DNA from: an uncultured Gammaproteobacteria bacterium
Lineage (GTDB): Bacteria > Pseudomonadota > Gammaproteobacteria > Pseudomonadales > Halieaceae
Assembly: GCA_902519405.1 (NCBI GenBank)
Contig: CABYJX010000006.1
Coordinates: forward strand, 1-56,341
DNA: 56,341 nucleotides
Reading direction: 5' to 3'
The position numbers and the translations under genes were made by a program. Shown here in pieces: positions 1-8,178 of the stretch. Position 1 is the first letter of the stretch. Each line of letters begins with the position of its first letter. Below the pieces are notes generated by a model. The model was not told where the DNA came from. It ran no database searches and saw nothing but the letters and a program-made list of their open reading frames with translations.

Positions 1-374
1 CTGTGTTTGAAGAATTAAATGATGACGAGCTTAAACGTCATAAGGGCGATCTTATCTATCCAAACTTATTTCTTAGCCTCGCCAAAGATCATGTCGCTGC
101 ATTTACTTTACAGCCCTTGCAAACGGATAAAACTAAAGTCATCTGTGAGTTCCTCTTTCATCCGGACGAGGCTGGCAAACCAAAAGATCACTTCGCTGAC
201 ATAGTAGGTTTTTGGGATCTGGTGAATAAGCAAGACTGGGCAATCTGTGGCAGTGTACAGCGTGGTATAACATCTAGAGTTCACAAGTTTGGGATATTCT
301 CTCCTATGGAAGACTACAATTTAGACATAAGGCGTTACATTGAGGATCGTATCACACCTCACTTAACTGATTAG
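1..374 (+). CDS. Rieske-type aromatic ring-hydroxylating oxygenase alpha subunit, C-terminal part (5' end outside window)
   Basis: The reading frame is open from the first base and ends at TAG 372-374. The GTG at position 3 is not a convincing start, so this is the 3' end of a longer gene. The roughly 123 visible residues read as the tail of the catalytic domain of ring-hydroxylating oxygenase large subunits: a beta-strand stretch with FLFHPDEAG, then a helix with FWDLVNKQDWAICGSVQRGI and a final FSPMED segment, a common ending in this family. The Rieske cluster and most mononuclear iron ligands would lie upstream and cannot be checked. These enzymes dioxygenate or demethylate aromatic or quaternary-amine substrates in the cytoplasm; the substrate is unknown. 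The stop overlaps the stop of the convergent Lrp-type gene by 3 bases. Confidence 0.8.
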   Translation, partial: VFEELNDDELKRHKGDLIYPNLFLSLAKDHVAAFTLQPLQTDKTKVICEFLFHPDEAGKPKDHFADIVGFWDLVNKQDWAICGSVQRGITSRVHKFGIFSPMEDYNLDIRRYIEDRITPHLTD

Positions 375-847
375 AGCTGCGTGTCTAGAGGGAGCTCTGT
401 AGAATTTTTTATTTCCGTAACCACCATATGCGAGTGCAACTCTCGGATTGATGGGCTCGCCGTAAGCGTATTTCTAACAAAATCCTCGTAGTGACGAATA
501 TCTCGGGTGACAATCTTAAGCATGTAATCCCAAATACCCGCCATGGTAAAACACTCCATTACCTCTGGGTGTAGCACGATTTCTTCTTCAAATGCTAGTA
601 AATTTTGGCGGCCTGAGGAAGTCAGATTTATTGTAGCGAAGACAACCACATCCATGCCAAGCTCACGTCGATTAAGCAATGCCACCTCCTTAATAATAAT
701 GCCGTCTTGCTGAAGCTTATTAATACGACGCCAACACGGCGACTGAGACATATTTAGCTTCTCTGCAATAGCGCTTGAGCTTTGGCTTGAATCAGACTGC
801 AGCAATTTAAGAATAGATAGATCCTGTTTTTCAATAATTTTAGGCAT
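371..847 (-). CDS. Lrp/AsnC family transcriptional regulator
   Basis: 158 residues, the usual length for this family. Residues about 8-55 form the winged helix-turn-helix (LKLLQSDSSQSSSAIAEKLN followed by CWRRINKLQQDGII); the rest is the RAM ligand-binding domain with the typical SGRQNLLAFEEEI and HPEVMECFTMAGIWDYML segments. Members are cytoplasmic octamer-forming regulators that usually sense amino acids or related acids and often control the divergent neighbour. Here that neighbour is a 2-oxoacid:ferredoxin oxidoreductase for amino-acid-derived keto acids, so local control is a reasonable inference. The 112-base divergent gap is AT-rich and contains a 12-bp perfect palindrome. The 3' end meets the Rieske gene tail to tail. 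Confidence 0.92.
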   Translation of the reverse strand: MPKIIEKQDLSILKLLQSDSSQSSSAIAEKLNMSQSPCWRRINKLQQDGIIIKEVALLNRRELGMDVVVFATINLTSSGRQNLLAFEEEIVLHPEVMECFTMAGIWDYMLKIVTRDIRHYEDFVRNTLTASPSIRELHSHMVVTEIKNSTELPLDTQL

Positions 848-927
848 GTTTATTCTCTAATTTAAAATTTTTCGAATAATATTTTCTTTTTATACCAATT
901 TTAATGTGAAAGTAAAATAACTATTTC

Positions 928-939
928 TTCATCGATGAA
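928..939. promoter_or_regulatory. 12-bp perfect palindrome between the Lrp-type gene and the oxidoreductase gene
   Basis: TTCATCGATGAA equals its own reverse complement and lies 20 bases before the GTG of the oxidoreductase, where a promoter would be expected. It could be an operator for the Lrp-type regulator. The assignment is positional; no consensus was matched. Confidence 0.35.
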
Positions 940-959
940 CGACGATAGCTAGACTATTT

Positions 960-3900
960 GTGAGTACTCATATGAAGCAGATACCTGATAAAAAAATAAA
1001 GAAAGTTTCTCTCGACGACAAATATGCATTGGATACCACCCGAGCATACATAACAGGTGTCGAAGCACTTGTTAGACTGCCAATTCTCCAACACCAACGA
1101 GATAAAAAGCGAGGGCTTAATACAGCTGCTTTCATCTCTGGCTACCGGGGTTCTCCGTTGGGCGGTGTTGACCAAGCTATGTGGAAAGCCAAGCCGTGGC
1201 TTGATAAACATTGCATTCACTTTCAGCCTGGTATTAATGAAGATCTGGCGGCCACAGCAGTTTGGGGTAGTCAGCAAACGAATATTTTTGAAGGAGCTAA
1301 ATATGATGGCGTGTTTGGCATGTGGTACGGGAAAGGACCTGGCGTAGACCGAAGTATGGATGCTATTAGACACGCTAACGCTTTTGGAACATCGCCTCAC
1401 GGCGGCGTACTTGCCATTGCGGGTGATGATCACGCTTGTAAATCGTCTTCGCTGCCACATCAGTCTGAACACATGTTCATAGGGGCTTCTGTTCCGATAC
1501 TTAGCCCATCTAATGTTCAGGAAGTATTAGATCTTGGTATCTTTGGATGGGAGTTATCTAGATACAGTGGATGCTGGGTGGCTCTCAAAGCGATCACAGA
1601 AAATATGGATTCCGCTATTTCTGCCGACATCGATCCGAATCGAATCAAAATTAGCATACCCGAAAATTTCGAACTTCCGAGGGATGGTGTCCATGCACGT
1701 TGGCCTGACAAACCACTTGACCAAGAAGTGAGACTCAATAAATTCAAGATCTATGCTGCACGTGAATTTGCTCACGTCAATGGACTAAATAAAATAATCT
1801 TTGATAGTCCAACACCTAGATTCGGGATCATCACTTCCGGTAAAGCATATCTTGACGTAATGCAGGCCCTAGAAGATATAGGAATCAACTCAGAAGTTGC
1901 AAAATCGATAGGTATTAGAGTTTATAAAGTTGGTATGCCTTGGCCTCTCGAGCCCCGGACAACGCATGAATTTGCCGAGGGTCTGGAAGAAATTTTGGTA
2001 GTCGAGGAAAAACGCTCAATCATCGAAGATCAACTTACGGGACAGCTTTATAACTATCCCGTGGAGGCTCGACCACGAGTAGTAGGCGAATTTGATGAAG
2101 ACGGGAGAGATCTGCTTCCAAATCTCTCTGAATTGACGCCTGCCATGATTGCTTTAGTTATCGCCGCTCGTATTCAAAGGTTTCACCACTCGGAAGTAAT
2201 GACCGAGAGGATCAAGTGGATCAATGAGAAAGAAGCTTCCCTAGCAATACCAAGAAATATAATCGATCGAGTTCCGCATTTTTGTTCTGGCTGTCCTCAC
2301 AATACTTCTACCAAGGTTCCCTCCGGTAGCAGAGCGTTGGGCGGAATTGGCTGTCACTACATGGCGACCTGGATGCCAGACAGAGAGACTCACACCTTCA
2401 CACAGATGGGAGGAGAAGGAGCCACATGGATAGGGCAAGCTCCTTTCACTCAAACAAAACATGTTTTCCAAAATTTAGGAGACGGCACCTACTTCCATTC
2501 AGGAATCTTAGCTATACGAGCAGCAGTAGCCTCCGGTGTCAATATCACCTATAAGATTCTTTATAATGATGCTGTAGCTATGACTGGGGGACAGCCTCTG
2601 GACGGCTCATTAAAAATCGATGATCTCGTCTATCAGATCCGTGGGGAAGGTGTAAGACGAATCGCACTAGTAAGCGACGAGCCAGACCAATGGAAAGACC
2701 ACTTTAATGGAATCCCTGGCTATAGTTTACATCACCGAAATGACATGGAATTGCTGCAAAAGCAATTAAGGGAATGCCAAGGTACATCCGTTATCATCTA
2801 CCAACAGGCGTGTGCCGCAGAAAAACGTCGTCGGTTAAAGAAAGGCTCTATCGTGCCTTCAGATAAGAGACTTTTCATTAACGATGAGGTTTGTGAAGGT
2901 TGCGGAGACTGTGGAGTTAAATCTAACTGTCTATCAATCCTACCCAAGGACACCGAGCTAGGTAGAAAACGACAGATTGATCAAAATTCCTGCAACAAAG
3001 ATTTTAGCTGTATGAATGGCTTTTGCCCGAGCTTTGTAACCGTTGTTGGCGGAGCACTTCGCAAACCAAAGGCGAATTTAGAAAACCGCGATGTTTTATT
3101 TAACACACTCCCGAATCCACCTCAGCCCAAGTTAGATGTGCCTTGGAATACCGTAGTCACGGGAATTGGTGGTACTGGCGTATTAACGATCACAGCCCTC
3201 ATAGCAATGGCAGCTCATATCGAGGGAAAGGGATGTGCGACCATGAATCAGACTGGACTGGCACAAAAATTTGGTTCTGTGGTAAGTCATGTGCGAGTCG
3301 GTCGCAACCAGGATGATATAAAAGCGATGCGTATACCTGCAGGCGAGGCAGACCTTCTTATAGGTTGTGACCTGGTGGTCACAGCAGGCTATGAAACAAT
3401 GGGGAAAGTCGCGGACGGAAGAACGCATTCAGTAGTCAATGAGGCGGAGACACCCACCTCCGCTTTCATCCTCGATCCAGATGCGAAGTTTCCCGCCAAC
3501 AATATGAAAGAAAAAATTATTGATGAAGTAGGAGAATCAGATAGCTATTTCATTAATTCGACGCGCATTTCCACTCAATTATTAGGTGACTCCATCGGTA
3601 GCAATATGTTTCTACTAGGTTATGCATGGCAAAAAGGCTTGATCCCTGTCTCCTCTGCAGCTCTTTTTGAAGCAATCGAACTTAACGCAGTGGCTGTGGA
3701 TTTTAATAAAAAAGCTTTTCTATGGGGAAGACGTTACGCTGATCAACCAGAGAAGGTAAATAGTATTTTAACTACTGAAAAAAAGAGGGCAGCCGAAAGC
3801 CTCGATGATATCGTTACTGATCGAGTTAGGCGTCTAACCGCCTATCAAGATTCAAAATACGCTACAAACTATATTTTGGAACTAGAAAGAATCCGCAGTG

Positions 3901-4466
3901 CTGATCCATTAGCTGATCAACCCGATTCGCTTACAGCTGTCGCAGCAAAGATACTTTATAAGCTGATGGCATATAAGGATGAGTACGAGATAGCACGACT
4001 CTATAGCGATAAGGAATTTACGGCAAAATTAGAAGAACAGTTTGAAGGAGATTACGAAGTTCGATTTAACTTCGCACTGCCATTATTAAGAAAACCACAT
4101 TCAGATACGAAACAACCGCGCAAACGCGAATTTGGATCATGGATGAAATATTTTCTGTATTTCCTTGCAAAACTACGATTTCTTAGAGGAACATTTTTGG
4201 ATCCCTTCGGATATATGAAAGAACGTCGGCAAGAACGAGAAGACATTGAAAAATATCAGCAGCTATTGAGGATTATTTCAAATAATCTGACTAATCAAAA
4301 CTACCAGTCAGCGATTACTATGGCCTCACTGCCCGCTAAGTTGCGTGGCTTCGGTTATGTTAAACAAGAATCGCGCATATTACTCGAACAAAGATGCGAG
4401 CAGCTATTAAAATCTTTTCTGGGACAGGAACCTGCGGACGAAATAAAATTTTCCTCTGCAGCCTAG
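960..4466 (+). CDS. indolepyruvate ferredoxin oxidoreductase family protein (fused IorA-IorB type)
   Basis: 1168 residues, the normal size for the single-chain proteobacterial form. It should oxidatively decarboxylate aryl- or branched-chain 2-oxoacids to acyl-CoA with reduction of ferredoxin. Visible parts: N-terminal pyruvate-oxidoreductase-like region with ISGYRGSPLGGVD near residue 60; FCSGCPHN near 440; thiamine-diphosphate site with GGEGATWIG near 484, GDGT near 507 and NDAVAMTGGQP near 535; an iron-sulfur region with CEGCGDCG near 645 and a second cysteine group near 678; and the gamma-type domain with TGIGGTGVLT near 734. The start is uncertain: GTG 960 and ATG 972 both lack a Shine-Dalgarno sequence, so the mRNA may be leaderless. 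It leads a run with the SDR and CoA ligase downstream and is divergent from an Lrp-type regulator. Confidence 0.93.
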   Translation: MSTHMKQIPDKKIKKVSLDDKYALDTTRAYITGVEALVRLPILQHQRDKKRGLNTAAFISGYRGSPLGGVDQAMWKAKPWLDKHCIHFQPGINEDLAATAVWGSQQTNIFEGAKYDGVFGMWYGKGPGVDRSMDAIRHANAFGTSPHGGVLAIAGDDHACKSSSLPHQSEHMFIGASVPILSPSNVQEVLDLGIFGWELSRYSGCWVALKAITENMDSAISADIDPNRIKISIPENFELPRDGVHARWPDKPLDQEVRLNKFKIYAAREFAHVNGLNKIIFDSPTPRFGIITSGKAYLDVMQALEDIGINSEVAKSIGIRVYKVGMPWPLEPRTTHEFAEGLEEILVVEEKRSIIEDQLTGQLYNYPVEARPRVVGEFDEDGRDLLPNLSELTPAMIALVIAARIQRFHHSEVMTERIKWINEKEASLAIPRNIIDRVPHFCSGCPHNTSTKVPSGSRALGGIGCHYMATWMPDRETHTFTQMGGEGATWIGQAPFTQTKHVFQNLGDGTYFHSGILAIRAAVASGVNITYKILYNDAVAMTGGQPLDGSLKIDDLVYQIRGEGVRRIALVSDEPDQWKDHFNGIPGYSLHHRNDMELLQKQLRECQGTSVIIYQQACAAEKRRRLKKGSIVPSDKRLFINDEVCEGCGDCGVKSNCLSILPKDTELGRKRQIDQNSCNKDFSCMNGFCPSFVTVVGGALRKPKANLENRDVLFNTLPNPPQPKLDVPWNTVVTGIGGTGVLTITALIAMAAHIEGKGCATMNQTGLAQKFGSVVSHVRVGRNQDDIKAMRIPAGEADLLIGCDLVVTAGYETMGKVADGRTHSVVNEAETPTSAFILDPDAKFPANNMKEKIIDEVGESDSYFINSTRISTQLLGDSIGSNMFLLGYAWQKGLIPVSSAALFEAIELNAVAVDFNKKAFLWGRRYADQPEKVNSILTTEKKRAAESLDDIVTDRVRRLTAYQDSKYATNYILELERIRSADPLADQPDSLTAVAAKILYKLMAYKDEYEIARLYSDKEFTAKLEEQFEGDYEVRFNFALPLLRKPHSDTKQPRKREFGSWMKYFLYFLAKLRFLRGTFLDPFGYMKERRQEREDIEKYQQLLRIISNNLTNQNYQSAITMASLPAKLRGFGYVKQESRILLEQRCEQLLKSFLGQEPADEIKFSSAA

Positions 4467-4497
4467 TAAGTACAAACACTGAGAGGAGTTGTAATTG

Positions 4498-5247
4498 ATG
4501 GAAACGGTGGCCATTTTTGGATCGAGCGGTGGACTGGGTTCGGGCATTGCCGAGACTCTTGCGAGTCACTACCGATTGATACTCGGTTATCACAACAATC
4601 TCGCTTCCGTCGACACATTGAGAAAAAAAATTCTATCTGTAGGTGGTAGTGCAGAGGCGATTATCGTGGATGTTCGAGACCCAGAATCGGTAGCAGAATT
4701 TCTAGATCAAGCGACTGGAACATCCAGCCAATTAAGAGGAGTGGTTAATGCGGTGGGTCCTGCAATACCCTTGCGACCCTTAACAGAAGTCACTCCAGCA
4801 GAGTTTGAGGATATCATGGCATCCGATGTTTTTGGCTCTTTCAACGTTTTGACAGAGTCAGCCAGAAGATTGACCTCAAACGAAGGCGGAGTAATTGTAC
4901 AGCTGCTGACTACAGCAGTCCTTAGAACATTGGAAAATGACGGTATGTCAGGTATTCCGAAAACTGCTGTAATGGGCATCGTACGTCAGCTCGCCAGAGA
5001 GGTGGCCAAGGACAATGTGAGAGTAAATGCGATCGCTCCGGGCGTTATTGATGCAGGAATCGTCCACTCTTCCTTCACAGCAGATACCGAAGCACAAGCC
5101 GTTATAGAACTCTGTCTCGAGAGAACACCCATGCCACGACTTGGCAAACCATCTGAGATCTCCTCTTTAGTACAATATTTACTTGGCGACGAGGCGGGTT
5201 ATATAAACGGACAGATAATTGGCGTCGATGGAGGCTACAGCGCCTAA
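4498..5247 (+). CDS. atypical short-chain dehydrogenase/reductase lacking the catalytic tyrosine
   Basis: 249 residues with an SDR fold: nucleotide-binding GSSGGLGSG near residue 8, NAVGPA in place of NNAG, the helix EVAKDNVRVNAIAPG, and the C-terminal GYINGQIIGVDGGYSA. The family active site YxxxK reads SGIPK, so residue 151 is Ser where Tyr is expected while Lys155 remains. The upstream catalytic Ser is also not obvious (LLTTAVLRTL). It may therefore have lost dehydrogenase activity or use another mechanism. ATG 4498 is chosen over TTG 4495 because GAGAGGAG (4481-4488) sits 9 bases ahead. The gap to the upstream oxidoreductase is 31 bases, suggesting one operon. Confidence 0.88.
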   Translation: METVAIFGSSGGLGSGIAETLASHYRLILGYHNNLASVDTLRKKILSVGGSAEAIIVDVRDPESVAEFLDQATGTSSQLRGVVNAVGPAIPLRPLTEVTPAEFEDIMASDVFGSFNVLTESARRLTSNEGGVIVQLLTTAVLRTLENDGMSGIPKTAVMGIVRQLAREVAKDNVRVNAIAPGVIDAGIVHSSFTADTEAQAVIELCLERTPMPRLGKPSEISSLVQYLLGDEAGYINGQIIGVDGGYSA

Positions 5248-5263
5248 AACTAACTCTCGTTGA

Positions 5264-6946
5264 TTGCCAGCCGAACTAATTTTTCTAGGCTATAATGAAT
5301 TAAAGTTTTCTGGAGCGATTAGCATTTCTACTAAATTACCAAAAGCTTCCGCCGAGAGAATAACTCTTGATCAGGGAGACTGGCGCTATACCACAATTGC
5401 CGATTCCGCCTGGAAATGCGGTGAGGAAAAACCTGATGATATCGCCTTCCTACTTGAGTCAGGAGATAAAACTTTTTCTCAGATAGCAAACGAAGCAAGG
5501 TCTCTGATCACCGGGCTAAAATCTGTAGGTTTGAAAAGTGGGGATACAATTGCGTTTCAGCTCCCTAACTGGATTGAAGCTGCTTCCATCGACATAGCGT
5601 GCGCTGCATTAAAATTAGTGGTGGTTCCAATCGTGCCAATCTATCGTGATAAAGAATTGAGCTTTATATTGTCAGATGCGAACGTAAAAGCTGTTTTTAT
5701 TCCACACAGGTACCGCAGCGCTGACTTTAGAGATATGTATCGCCGGTTACGGGAAGAAATCGAATGTCTTGATTCTATTATACTAGTGCGCAATGACTTA
5801 CCGGCAGACCCCAACCATTGCGAAGTAGATTTTTCCTCCCTTATGGCTAATGAACCCTTCGATGAAACTATTTTAGACGCCGCTGATCCTGACCAACTCA
5901 AGACAATTCTCTACACTTCTGGCACTACAGGAACTCCGAAAGCAGTAATGCACACCCACAATACAATCAATCGGGTGATAGATAATAAGGTCGATTATCT
6001 TAGCTTAGGCAGCGAGCATGAAGATAGAATGTTTATGGCTTCACCGATCACTCATATCACCGGATACGGTAGTATCAACTTTCCGTTCGTCACAGGACTT
6101 AGTACTGCACTAATGGAGCGGTGGGATGCTAACGTGGCAGTGGATTTTATTACAAAAACCAGATCAACGGTCAGCGTTGGCGCCACGCCCTTCCTTAAGG
6201 AGCTATTGGACGCGGCTGAGGCTCGTGAAAATCCATTACCAAGCATGCGCTACTTTATCTGTGGAGGCGCGTCGGTTCCGCCTCAAATTATATATCGAAC
6301 CAGAAAGATACTGCAGAACTGCAGAGCATTTAGAGTATACGGTAGTACGGAAGCGCCGATCATAACCCTAGGGTGGCCTGAGGCGACGCACTTGGACCTA
6401 GCCGCAGAAACCGATGGCAAGATTTACAATTATGACGTGCGAATTTTTAACGAAAATGGAGAAGATATCACCACTATCGGAGCTGAGGGGGAGATAGCCA
6501 CTAAAGGCTCGGGAATGATGCTGGGTTACAAGGATCAAAACCAAAATGATGCAGCTTTCATCGATGGATATTTTATGACTGGTGATATTGGCGTACTCAC
6601 CAAAGATAACGCACTTATTATAACTGATCGAAAAAAAGACATCATTATTAGAGGCGGAGAAAATATAAGTGCTAAGGAAGTCGAAGATCTGCTACACCAC
6701 CATCCGTCGGTTAAGGAAGCGGCAGTGGTTTCAAGTCCCCATCCTCGCTTAGGGGAAGCTGTATATGCTTTTCTTCTCATTAATCCAGGCTTTACTGCGC
6801 CGAGCCTAACCGATATAAAAGATTTTTCGGAATCTATGAAAATTGCGAAGCAAAAGATTCCAGAGGCTATAGAGATTTTAGCGGATTTCCCGAGAACGCC
6901 CTCTGGGAAAGTACGAAAAGATGAACTACGAAAAAAATTGCGATAG
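5264..6946 (+). CDS. AMP-dependent acyl/aryl-CoA synthetase (ANL superfamily)
   Basis: Up to 560 residues. Residues about 215-230 hold the phosphate-binding loop YTSGTTGTPKAVMHTHN; further on are YGSTEAP, MTGDIG, TDRKKDIIIRGGENISAKEV and the C-terminal catalytic Lys in PRTPSGKVRK. The enzyme forms an acyl-adenylate and then a CoA thioester; substrate unknown, with an organic acid related to the upstream oxidoreductase product possible. Start problem: an in-frame stop lies at 5261-5263 and the only standard start before conserved sequence is TTG 5264, which has no ribosome site. GGAG at 5312-5315 stands 8 bases before an in-frame ATT at 5324, and homology only seems to begin after about residue 30, so a rare ATT start is plausible. 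A TATAAT at 5291-5296 could be an internal promoter. Confidence 0.9.
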   Translation: MPAELIFLGYNELKFSGAISISTKLPKASAERITLDQGDWRYTTIADSAWKCGEEKPDDIAFLLESGDKTFSQIANEARSLITGLKSVGLKSGDTIAFQLPNWIEAASIDIACAALKLVVVPIVPIYRDKELSFILSDANVKAVFIPHRYRSADFRDMYRRLREEIECLDSIILVRNDLPADPNHCEVDFSSLMANEPFDETILDAADPDQLKTILYTSGTTGTPKAVMHTHNTINRVIDNKVDYLSLGSEHEDRMFMASPITHITGYGSINFPFVTGLSTALMERWDANVAVDFITKTRSTVSVGATPFLKELLDAAEARENPLPSMRYFICGGASVPPQIIYRTRKILQNCRAFRVYGSTEAPIITLGWPEATHLDLAAETDGKIYNYDVRIFNENGEDITTIGAEGEIATKGSGMMLGYKDQNQNDAAFIDGYFMTGDIGVLTKDNALIITDRKKDIIIRGGENISAKEVEDLLHHHPSVKEAAVVSSPHPRLGEAVYAFLLINPGFTAPSLTDIKDFSESMKIAKQKIPEAIEILADFPRTPSGKVRKDELRKKLR

Positions 6947-7268
6947 GATTTGCATGGGTTTCCACCACTCGTAATTGCTTTGGCTGGACTAAAGGCCCCT
7001 CTTTCAGTAGCTTTGTTAACGTCCTCAAGACTCAATTTAACTGAAATACTGAATTCTTAGCATAAGAAGCTGTAGAATTTTAGATATGCGTATTTGGAAC
7101 AAACTAATAAAATAATCTAAGCTTGTATAAATATATTTATTGTTAAAACTGTTGTCTAATTGCTAATGGGCAAACAGAGAAAAGTGTGGAACTTGCAGGT
7201 TTACTTACAGAAGTTAGTATAGAGTGAGACAGTCCGCAAGATAAATTAACTTTAACTATGGAGTAGTC
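6947..7268. other. 322-base gap with no convincing gene
   Basis: No supported ORF or strong hairpin. A TTGCAG (7193-7198) and TATAGA (7219-7224) resemble promoter boxes for the lipoprotein gene but are 20 bases apart, longer than ideal. GGAG (7261-7264) precedes the lipoprotein ATG by a few bases. A minus-strand frame running in from the ligase gene is read as a shadow. Confidence 0.5.
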
Positions 7269-8123
7269 ATGACATTAATAAAATCAAAACTATTTTTCAG
7301 CGTAGCCATTTTTACGCTACTAATAGGCTGTACTAAACAAGATGGAGGTGCGGAGCAAACGGAGGTAGCTACTGCGCAGGAAAAGCAAGTTGACGCGGCC
7401 ATTGCGCCAGCAGCAACCGGACCTCAAAAGGGGTATGTCGAATATATGTGGTGTGGCTTTGGCGAGGAAATGTCTCAAGAGACTTGGACAGCACTAAAAG
7501 CCAATTTCAATGAGATAGTGTCTAACTCAGAATTTAAAGCGCGAAATATCGTTGGCTTCTCTCCACAATTTGAAACAGAAAACTTTGATGGGATCTGGAC
7601 CCAAGTTTGGGATAGCAAGGAAACAAGGGATAAGGGCTGGGCAGATTGGAACGAAAACCATGCCGAAGCTTTTGATGATAAATGGGGTAAGGTTTTACAA
7701 TGCAACCCCGAGAGCAACTTTGCCTTCGAATACCAACAAGGATACCAGCCTACATCCGAATGGACCACCGAGCCGCCGTTTGTAGCAATGTATGCCATGT
7801 GCACAATTAATGAGGGATTCTCAATGGAGGATGTTACAGCTCAAGGTGAAAGGGGTTCGGCCTGGGTTGCTGAACTTGAAGCAAGTAATGGATCTTCAGG
7901 CTACTGGAATTCAATGCATATCCCGCTATTCGATACTTCAGCTGTCCAGGGAACTGTGGTTGGATATGACTTTATGGTTGGTCATTATTGGCCCTCTGGC
8001 GAAGCAATGGCATCCGGGATGGAAAGATATCTAGCCAGCGATCTTCGAAAGCAGGCCGACGAAATCTTCACCTGTGAAAACTTGAACTTTGAAGTCGATC
8101 CCATTTTGGCCTTGGTAGACTAG
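7269..8123 (+). CDS. putative lipoprotein with two similar halves
   Basis: 284 residues. Residues 1-20 are a lipoprotein signal peptide ending LLIGC, with Cys21 as the lipid anchor, followed by a low-complexity linker rich in Ala and Gln. The mature part seems to hold two related units of about 100 residues: one begins YVEYMWC near residue 56, the other FVAMYAMC near residue 171. Each opens with an aromatic strand and Cys, has an MS or SM turn soon after, and ends with another Cys (LQC, FTC). This suggests a tandem alpha+beta barrel-like fold, possibly with paired disulfides. I do not recognise the family and assign no function. ATG 7269 is supported by GGAG just upstream. It is convergent with the luciferase-like gene. 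Confidence 0.8.
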   Translation: MTLIKSKLFFSVAIFTLLIGCTKQDGGAEQTEVATAQEKQVDAAIAPAATGPQKGYVEYMWCGFGEEMSQETWTALKANFNEIVSNSEFKARNIVGFSPQFETENFDGIWTQVWDSKETRDKGWADWNENHAEAFDDKWGKVLQCNPESNFAFEYQQGYQPTSEWTTEPPFVAMYAMCTINEGFSMEDVTAQGERGSAWVAELEASNGSSGYWNSMHIPLFDTSAVQGTVVGYDFMVGHYWPSGEAMASGMERYLASDLRKQADEIFTCENLNFEVDPILALVD

Positions 8124-8142
8124 TAGAGATAAACCAGAAGTA

Positions 8143-8172
8143 GTTAGGGTGCGGGCTCACTCGCGCTCTAAC
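8143..8172. terminator. inverted repeat between convergent genes, possible bidirectional terminator
   Basis: GTTAGGGTGCG (8143-8153) pairs with CGCGCTCTAAC (8162-8172) over 11 positions, two of them G-U in the plus-strand RNA, around an 8-base loop. It lies in the 55-base gap between two convergent genes. No T-run follows on either strand, so intrinsic termination would be weak. Confidence 0.45.
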
Positions 8173-8178
8173 TGCAGC

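Noticed and set aside
954-1472. 172-codon minus-strand ORF
   Set aside because: Fully antisense to the oxidoreductase gene with no domain or ribosome site.
6535-7035. 166-codon minus-strand ORF over the ligase 3' end
   Set aside because: It lies almost wholly antisense to a well-supported ligase and has no ribosome site or recognisable domain.
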